Assembly: GCA_004212095.1 (NCBI GenBank)
Contig: RXIJ01000031.1
Coordinates: forward strand, 1 to 11,245
Reading direction: 5' to 3'
Origin: Methanosarcinales archaeon
Lineage (GTDB): Archaea; Halobacteriota; Methanosarcinia; Methanosarcinales; EX4572-44
DNA: 11,245 nt
Part shown: positions 7,315 to 11,245 of the stretch, one piece after another
Layout: the number at the start of each line of letters is the position of its first letter
Numbering within the stretch: the first letter of the stretch is position 1
The notes under the pieces: generated by a model
What the model saw: the letters and a program-made list of their open reading frames with translations, nothing else
Database searches by the model: none
What the model was told of the DNA's origin: nothing
Translations under genes and position numbers: made by a program

Positions 7315-7914
7315 CTAACTCCAACCCAAAACAACTATCATTTGACCTATTGAAACATACCCAGTTTCGCAATTATTCCACGTTGTGAGGGTGATGGTTT
7401 CAGCTTCACATCGTACCGCAGCACCCCAATTTTCAAGATTCTTCACAAAACGCCCGACACTGCTAGATCGTACCATCGATATGAAATGGAAATTATACCG
7501 AATAAGCCACCGCAGGTATCTGATTGTTTCCTCATTCACATTTCCTTGATCCGTAATTATGATCTTGTGGCAGGCACTGTCATTCAATATCTAATACTTC
7601 TATCGCATCGTTTTCAGGAAATCACCGAACATAGTGACATCAGGCGTATTTCCGGGGTGTGTACTGACAAAAAAGATATCTGCTGCTCATTCACCCCGAA
7701 AACGAGATTGACCTATGGTATACCTCTTCGTTTCTGCGTGCTGTAACCTAACTTAATTAGCCCAATTTCGCCGTCTTTATAGACATTAAACCCAAGTCAT
7801 CAGGACAGTGATATATTTAAGTGCTCTACTTACCAGTTCGTCCTCGGCGTACTCGATTAAAATGTATTCGAAGAACAATTGGTCAGCTATTTTTTCGAGG
7901 CCCCAGGTAGCCAT
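7315..7914 (-). pseudogene. Transposase relic 1 (N-terminal and central part)
   Basis: A third transposase remnant starts near ATG 7914 (MATWGLEKIADQL). It continues in a shifted frame through GFNVYKDGEIGLIKLGYSTQKRRG and VNLVFGVNEQQ, shifts back near 7650 at HTPGNTPDVTMFGDFLKTMR, and reaches HKIIITDQGNVNEETIRYL and SVGRFVKNLENW. The first catalytic Asp region and the ITDQGNV second-Asp block fit an IS1634-like DDE transposase. Its in-frame stops are TAG at 7715-7713, 7602-7600, 7593-7591 and 7317-7315, and there are two frameshifts. The C-terminal third with the catalytic Glu is gone. It cannot be functional in this form. Confidence 0.75.
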
Positions 7915-7926
7915 ACTTTTTCTTAT

Positions 7927-7940
7927 GTGGCTTACGCCAC
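7927..7940. other. Small perfect hairpin upstream of transposase relic 1
   Basis: GTGGC-TTAC-GCCAC forms a 5-bp stem with a 4-nt loop about 12 nt before the relic's first ATG. Such structures can sit near IS ends or in transposase leaders, but this is too short to assign. Confidence 0.25.
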
Positions 7941-8100
7941 GTGATATTCCATGACATTGTTACGAGATCTGTGTGTGTAAGAAAATATTTCAGTTCATTG
8001 CCTGCAAATGCTTCTTAATGGGAGAGAATTGGGGAATAAATGGGGCGCAGAAAGGCGATTATCAGATTAAAATATAATTCTCAAAGTTGAGATGCAATCA

Positions 8101-8263
8101 AGAATTAAAAGTTACAGGTTATCTCTGCACAACGAATTCGTGCAGTGCTTGCGCAATAGAGAATTAAAAACTACCTGCCATTTCTGCACAACGAATTCGT
8201 GCAGTGCTTGCGCAATAGAGAATTAAAAACTACCTGCCATTTCTGCACAACGAAGTTGTGCAG
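8101..8263. repeat. Tandem 59-bp repeat (2.8 copies) with an internal hairpin
   Basis: Copies start at 8101, 8160 and 8219, each with AGAATTAAAA, and the third stops at 8263. Copies 1 and 2 share the second half exactly, including ACGAATTCGTGCAGTGCTTG and TTGCGCAA; copies 2 and 3 share the first half exactly. Each holds a hairpin CTGCAC...GTGCAG at 8125-8145, 8184-8204 and 8243-8263. The third is a perfect 9-bp stem with a GAA loop. On the minus strand each hairpin is followed by an oligo-T tract (TTTTTAATTC), so the array lies directly 3' of tRNA-Leu and may end or process the ribosomal operon transcript. There is no gene in it. Confidence 0.85.
8243..8263 (-). terminator. Possible terminator hairpin 3' of tRNA-Leu
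   Basis: A 9-bp perfect stem (CTGCACAAC/GTTGTGCAG) starts 12 nt after the tRNA 3' end on the same strand. A T5 tract follows 13 nt later. Archaeal termination relies mainly on T tracts, so this is suggestive only. Confidence 0.35.
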
Positions 8264-8274
8264 TTGTGTATATG

Positions 8275-8359
8275 TGCGAGGGACGAGATTCGAACTCGCG
8301 AACACCTATGTGAACAGGCCCTCAACCTGTCGCCTTTGACCTGGCTGGGCAACCCTCGC
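8275..8359 (-). tRNA. tRNA-Leu (anticodon GAG)
   Basis: An 85-nt cloverleaf on the minus strand has a perfect 7-bp acceptor stem (GCGAGGG with CCCTCGC) and discriminator A. The anticodon stem ACAGG/CCTGT encloses the loop TTGAGGG (anticodon GAG, reading CUC and CUU). A long variable arm typical of tRNA-Leu is followed by a T arm with loop TTCGAAT. No CCA is encoded. It begins 14 nt after the rpoD stop and is probably transcribed with the operon; a tRNA-Leu following rpoD is a common euryarchaeal arrangement. Confidence 0.95.
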
Positions 8360-8373
8360 ACAAAAATGTGTAA

Positions 8374-9162
8374 TTATTGCAGTGTTTGAAGGATTTGCTT
8401 AAGAGTGGACGCTTTCCCTTGCAGTATATTTGAAGCCTCTGTTATTAGTTCTTTCGCTGTATATGATCTATCCGACTCAAAGTTAAGTATTACCACACTT
8501 TCGTCTTGGTCCACGGTTATGGCATCAATATCGCATGCACCTTCGCAGAGTTTGCAAAGTCCACATTTGAGTGGATCAGTGACTACAGCAGTAGTGCATT
8601 GCAATTCTATAATGTTTTGTGGGCATGCTTCTACACATATACCACAAGCGTCACAGTCTGTTATGGTAATTTTCGATAGGTTTTTATACCCACATGCCAC
8701 GCCTGCTTGCCATTTTGCATGGGTTTTTCCAAGCCCAAGTCTTGCTATAGCTTCTAAAAATAGCTTCTGATCTTCTTTTAATTCTATTATTGGAATCTTT
8801 GGATCCGCTGGATATACGTTTGGATCAGATGATATAATATCACCTGAATAAACCATTTTTGGCCCCTCTACACTGAGAGTCAAAGAAAGCTGGCACATGG
8901 TACAACCTTCCCCATTGCATGAACACTCCTCTGGAAGGTTATAGCTTTTCAGGTCAGTTTTTATAGGTATTAGTCCAAGTCGCAGGGCAATTTGTTCATC
9001 AAATAATACTGATGTATTGTCATAGATGTTCACATCGTCTATTGCAAGGGTTGGAACCTCTGACAACATCATTCTTCGCAGACTGTTTACAAATGCATTG
9101 GTTGTATTTTTTATTATTATTTTTGCTTTGCTATCAGAAAGTTCAATGACATCTATTTCCAT
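8374..9162 (-). CDS. rpoD: DNA-directed RNA polymerase subunit D with two [4Fe-4S] cluster motifs
   Basis: RpoD (homologue of bacterial alpha and eukaryotic Rpb3) dimerises with subunit L to nucleate archaeal RNA polymerase assembly. The 262 residues contain the alpha-like dimerisation region (NAFVNSLRRMMLSEVPTLAIDDV, about 22-44), a four-cysteine cluster (Cys80, 82, 87, 90) and an inserted ferredoxin-like domain. That domain has CDACGICVEACP (Cys170, 173, 176, 180) and CGLCKLCEGAC (Cys200, 203, 206, 210), each a full C-x2-C-x2-C-x3-C set. Both clusters therefore look intact, as described for Methanosarcina-type RpoD, where clusters have been linked to stability and redox state. The frame is open further upstream but ATG at 9162 is chosen because the protein family begins MEIxVIE and only 4 nt separate it from the S11 stop. 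Confidence 0.96.
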   Translation of the reverse strand: MEIDVIELSDSKAKIIIKNTTNAFVNSLRRMMLSEVPTLAIDDVNIYDNTSVLFDEQIALRLGLIPIKTDLKSYNLPEECSCNGEGCTMCQLSLTLSVEGPKMVYSGDIISSDPNVYPADPKIPIIELKEDQKLFLEAIARLGLGKTHAKWQAGVACGYKNLSKITITDCDACGICVEACPQNIIELQCTTAVVTDPLKCGLCKLCEGACDIDAITVDQDESVVILNFESDRSYTAKELITEASNILQGKASTLKQILQTLQ

Positions 9163-9166
9163 TTTT

Positions 9167-9547
9167 TTATACCCTTCTGCCGCGTTTTGAACGAGTGCCA
9201 TCATGTGGTATGGGCGTAACGTCTTCAATGCGGCCTATGTGCATGCCTGCTCGTGCAAAGGCTCTAATAGCTGCCTGGGCACCAGGCCCCGGGCTTTTTT
9301 GTTTGTTTCCTCCCGAGGTTCTCACCTTCACGTGAATGCCGATAATCCCCCTGTCTTTAAGCTTTTCTGATATTTGTGTTGCCATTTTCATGGCAGTGTA
9401 TGGTGAACTTTCGTCACGTGCAGCTTTTGTGACCATTCCACCAGATATCTTTGCTATTGTTTCTGCACCTGAAATATCTGTTACTGTTATTAGTGTATTA
9501 TTGAATGATGCATAAATATGAGCTATTCCCCATTTTTCTTCTGCCAT
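9167..9547 (-). CDS. rps11: Small ribosomal subunit protein uS11
   Basis: uS11 lies on the platform of the 30S subunit and contacts 16S rRNA near the mRNA exit site. The 126-residue protein is of archaeal type: GIAHIYASFNNTLITVTD (7-24), SGGNKQKSPGPGAQAAIRAFARAG near 78-101 and the basic C-terminus RSKRGRRV. The ATG at 9547 lies 7 nt after the S4 stop and follows GGAGGAGTGA, which overlaps the S4 stop codon, implying translational coupling. Position between S4 and RpoD is the standard euryarchaeal order. Confidence 0.97.
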   Translation of the reverse strand: MAEEKWGIAHIYASFNNTLITVTDISGAETIAKISGGMVTKAARDESSPYTAMKMATQISEKLKDRGIIGIHVKVRTSGGNKQKSPGPGAQAAIRAFARAGMHIGRIEDVTPIPHDGTRSKRGRRV

Positions 9548-9554
9548 CGTGTAT

Positions 9555-10133
9555 TCACTCCTCCTGTGTTGTATTTGTAGTTTCGAGGGCTACAGTCTGG
9601 ATGACTTTTTCTTGGCGCTCCGGATGATCTTCACTGTTGAGAGGTGATGATGTGTAATAACTGATGTGCATTTCTTCATCTTTTGTTAACATGTAACCTG
9701 GCACAGTGATTTTGCAGCCGTTGACTGCCACATGCCCGTGTACTACAAATTGGCGTGCCTGCCTTTTTGTACGCGTAATTCCCTGTTTGTGCGCCTGGGT
9801 TTGTAACCGTCGCTCCAGTATTGATGGTACCTCAAGGGCTAACACATCGTCCAAGCTGCCTTCTTCGCTTAGTATACCGTACTTTTTTAGTCTTGTTAGT
9901 ATGTCGTTTGTCTCTCTTTTGATGTGAGTACTGACTTCACCTTTTGTTGTTTCAGCCAGGAGCCTCATAGCAGCCTGCCTATATTTTTTAAGGATGATAT
10001 GTGCTTTCCACACTTCCTTTTTGTTTCGAAGACCGTAGGTCTTGATAAAATCTACCTCACCTGCTATCCTTTCTTTTTGCCATGGATGTTTTGGCGTTTC
10101 ATAACTTTTACGATTTTTACCTGGATATCCCAT
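9555..10133 (-). CDS. rps4: Small ribosomal subunit protein uS4, archaeal type
   Basis: uS4 is a primary 16S rRNA-binding protein that helps start 30S assembly. The 192 residues include the N-terminal rRNA-binding part (MGYPGKNRKSYETPKHPWQ), helical KAHIILKKYRQAAMRLLA (about 43-60) and an S4 RNA-binding domain at about 106-160 (ERRLQTQAHKQGITRTKRQARQF, then VHGHVAVNGCKITVPGYML). The last about 25 residues are acidic and Gln/Thr-rich, as in other archaeal S4 proteins. The ATG at 10133 follows GGGTGA, which includes the S13 stop, so start and previous stop are coupled. Confidence 0.97.
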   Translation of the reverse strand: MGYPGKNRKSYETPKHPWQKERIAGEVDFIKTYGLRNKKEVWKAHIILKKYRQAAMRLLAETTKGEVSTHIKRETNDILTRLKKYGILSEEGSLDDVLALEVPSILERRLQTQAHKQGITRTKRQARQFVVHGHVAVNGCKITVPGYMLTKDEEMHISYYTSSPLNSEDHPERQEKVIQTVALETTNTTQEE

Positions 10134-10139
10134 ATATAC

Positions 10140-10616
10140 TCACCCTACTCTTCGCCTGCTCACTCCGACTGTTGCACCGCGCCTTCCTGTGGATTTTGTT
10201 CGCTGCCCCCGCGCCTTAAGTCCCTTTTCATGACGACTTCCTTTATAGGAGTGTGTCTTTTTCATCGTGTTAATGTCTTCTCGTAACACAAGTGCAATAT
10301 CACCGCCATATATGTGTCGATTTTCACCAGTTAGAAAGTCCTTTCTTCTGTTCAGCATCCATGCCGGAAGAACTGTTTCAATTTTTGCAACAGCATCCTT
10401 GAGACGGTTGATTTCTTCTTCACTCAGGTACCCCATCTTCTTTTTATGATCTATCTTCGCAGATGTGGCAAGGATTCGAGCAGTTCGGTGATTCACTCCT
10501 TTTAAACCGGTGAGTGAATATATTACCGGCGATCTACCTTCAATGTCTGTTTCAGCTATTCTAACGATGTGCTGAATCTCTTCTTCTATTTCAGTGTTAT
10601 CAGGATTATTAGCCAA
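10140..10616 (-). CDS. rps13: Small ribosomal subunit protein uS13, archaeal type (TTG start)
   Basis: uS13 sits in the 30S head and contacts 5S/23S bridges and P-site tRNA. The 158 residues are of archaeal type, longer than the bacterial protein: HIVRIAETDIEG (16-27), YSLTGLKGVNHRTARILA (33-50), the KKMGYLSEEEINRLK block and a basic tail with HSYKGSRHEKGLKARGQRTK and TGRRG. There is no internal Met before the conserved core, and TTG at 10616 lies 11 nt after GGAGG (10632-10628). An in-frame ATG (10625) is immediately followed by TAA, so it cannot start the protein. This is the first gene of the operon in the window. Confidence 0.95.
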   Translation of the reverse strand: MANNPDNTEIEEEIQHIVRIAETDIEGRSPVIYSLTGLKGVNHRTARILATSAKIDHKKKMGYLSEEEINRLKDAVAKIETVLPAWMLNRRKDFLTGENRHIYGGDIALVLREDINTMKKTHSYKGSRHEKGLKARGQRTKSTGRRGATVGVSRRRVG

Positions 10617-10627
10617 TGCTTACATTG

Positions 10628-10632
10628 CCTCC
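10628..10632 (-). promoter_or_regulatory. Shine-Dalgarno GGAGG for rps13
   Basis: GGAGG is 11 nt before the TTG start but only 2 nt before the ATG of the start-stop ATG-TAA pair. The spacing supports TTG as the working start. Confidence 0.65.
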
Positions 10633-10799
10633 ATGGTTGTAAGATTTTAGCTCCACACAAAGTGCGAAGCATTCCAATTAACAGGAATGTATCATCTTTT
10701 ACAGGATTCATAGTACATAAGTCTTGGCGTGCAGGCTGTTGTTAACTTATTGTAGGTAATTACTATTTTATCTAAAAATAAAATTCTGAAGCCTATAGT
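10633..10799. promoter_or_regulatory. Upstream region of the ribosomal operon
   Basis: This noncoding stretch must carry the rps13 promoter unless transcription starts further upstream. AT-rich candidates on the minus strand are TTTTATTTTTA (about 10774-10784) and CTTATGTA near 10715, neither a strong match to the archaeal BRE-TATA pattern. No other structure was seen. Confidence 0.3.
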
Positions 10800-11042
10800 A
10801 GGTTTGCGAGTTTTTTTAATTTCTTTATTCGCTACGTGTGTGTAAATCTGTGTAGTTTTCAAATCCCTGTGTCATATCAGTTGTTGGATATAACTGATAT
10901 CTGCTTATGAGTCTAATAGATGGGTTACAAAACTATGCCTTAAGGTATGTGGTGTTACATTCCTTTTGATTCCTGTTTTTCTCGAAGCAGATTTGATAAT
11001 CTGTTGAATCTCTTTGAGAAATAGATATCGAACCGGTCTATT
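10800..11042 (-). pseudogene. Tyrosine recombinase (XerA/XerD-like integrase) relic
   Basis: The C-terminal catalytic domain of a tyrosine recombinase is readable in one frame: RYLF, then EIQQIIKSASRKTGIKRNV, then TPHTLRHSFVTHLLDS with the H-x-x-R box, ADISYIQQLI, and HRDLKTTQIYTHVANKEI with the nucleophile Tyr. Two stops interrupt it: a TAA after LLDS and a TGA exactly where the Gly of the conserved L-G-H motif belongs. The N-terminal domain and the first catalytic Arg box are missing. Homologues in archaea include chromosome-dimer recombinases and integrases of mobile elements, and the relic alone does not tell which. Non-functional. Confidence 0.85.
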
Positions 11043-11144
11043 TCATGCCATATCTTCTCAAAGTTTTTATTATAGTCACCTGTATAGCATTTGATAAAAT
11101 GGAGTACCTTTTAAGAATCGATTAATCCTGCCCCTCCTATTCAG

Positions 11145-11245
11145 TTAGGCACACACTCCAAGCGCCTTTAATATCCCCTTCTGCCTTTTCGTTTGCTCTG
11201 TAACAATCTGAGTTCCATCAGGCAATATCATTACTTTGTTCTTTT
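11145..11245 (-). CDS. C-terminal tail of a probable transposase (partial, cut by window edge)
   Basis: The last 32 codons of a minus-strand gene enter at the right edge and end at TAA 11147-11145. The peptide includes MILPDGTQIVTEQTKRQKGILKALGV, which resembles the C-terminal ends of some DDE transposases, where a basic helix ends in LGV. Too little is present to name the family or to know whether the rest is intact. Confidence 0.45.
   Translation of the reverse strand, partial: KNKVMILPDGTQIVTEQTKRQKGILKALGVCA

Noticed and set aside
8101..8263. CRISPR array
   Set aside because: The whole 59-bp unit is repeated nearly unchanged, with no unique spacers between short repeats, and no cas genes are nearby.
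9163..9228. Longer RpoD starting at about 9228
   Set aside because: This part overlaps the S11 coding end in another frame and the family begins at MEIDVIE; the ATG at 9162 fits the operon spacing.
9924..10286. Plus-strand frame antisense to S4 and S13
   Set aside because: Shadow of two well-identified ribosomal protein genes.
10874..10900. 9-bp inverted repeat as a recombination or attachment site
   Set aside because: It lies inside former recombinase coding sequence (ISYIQQLI region), so coincidence is more likely.
10950..11100. Alternative minus-strand frame overlapping the recombinase relic (contains KNFEKIWHEIDRFDIYF)
   Set aside because: It looks protein-like but has a stop directly upstream, no start, and conflicts with the clear recombinase frame from 11042 downward; left unassigned.

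Overview
The window looks like chromosomal DNA of a euryarchaeon related to methanogens or ANME-type methane oxidisers. The evidence is a cluster of archaeal-type S13-S4-S11-RpoD genes followed by tRNA-Leu(GAG), an RpoD carrying two [4Fe-4S] ferredoxin motifs, an archaeal/eukaryotic-type prolyl-tRNA synthetase, a SpoIIM/DUF95 membrane protein, a short homocitrate-synthase-family enzyme without the LeuA regulatory domain, and a NifH-family protein. This placement is inferred from gene content and no species is claimed. Nearly every intact gene lies on the minus strand.

Layout from left to right. Positions 1-2920 hold a compact minus-strand operon: an AksA/NifV-like synthase, then a SpoIIM-family membrane protein, then proS, which starts inside the stop codon of the gene before it and runs off the left edge. 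An APH-fold kinase-like gene (3043-4155) is divergent from this operon and is the only intact plus-strand gene. An 820-bp stretch without an intact gene follows. It contains an imperfect palindromic element (4559-4623) and an unidentified reading-frame remnant. A solitary nifH-family gene (4976-5794, minus) comes next; its conserved N-terminus and strong Shine-Dalgarno site both point to an AUU start codon.

Positions about 6050-7914 are a graveyard of three different DDE transposase remnants, all on the minus strand and all broken by stops, frameshifts and end truncations. A tandem array of a 59-bp hairpin-containing repeat (8101-8263) lies between them and tRNA-Leu. Positions 8275-10616 are the ribosomal/RNA polymerase operon (transcribed S13, S4, S11, RpoD, tRNA-Leu). 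The part that usually follows in euryarchaea (L18e, L13, S9, RpoN) is missing and the repeats and transposon debris sit there instead, so the operon appears to have been broken at this point. Upstream of S13 lie a decayed tyrosine recombinase (10800-11042) and the C-terminal tail of what is probably another transposase at the right edge.

The functional content is translation (proS, ribosomal proteins, tRNA), transcription (rpoD), homocitrate-type 2-oxoacid chemistry and a nitrogenase-type reductase, embedded in DNA with much mobile-element decay. I did not find a convincing new multi-gene system. The strongest oddities are the AUU-start nifH, the 59-bp repeat array at the broken ribosomal operon, and the layered transposase relics.
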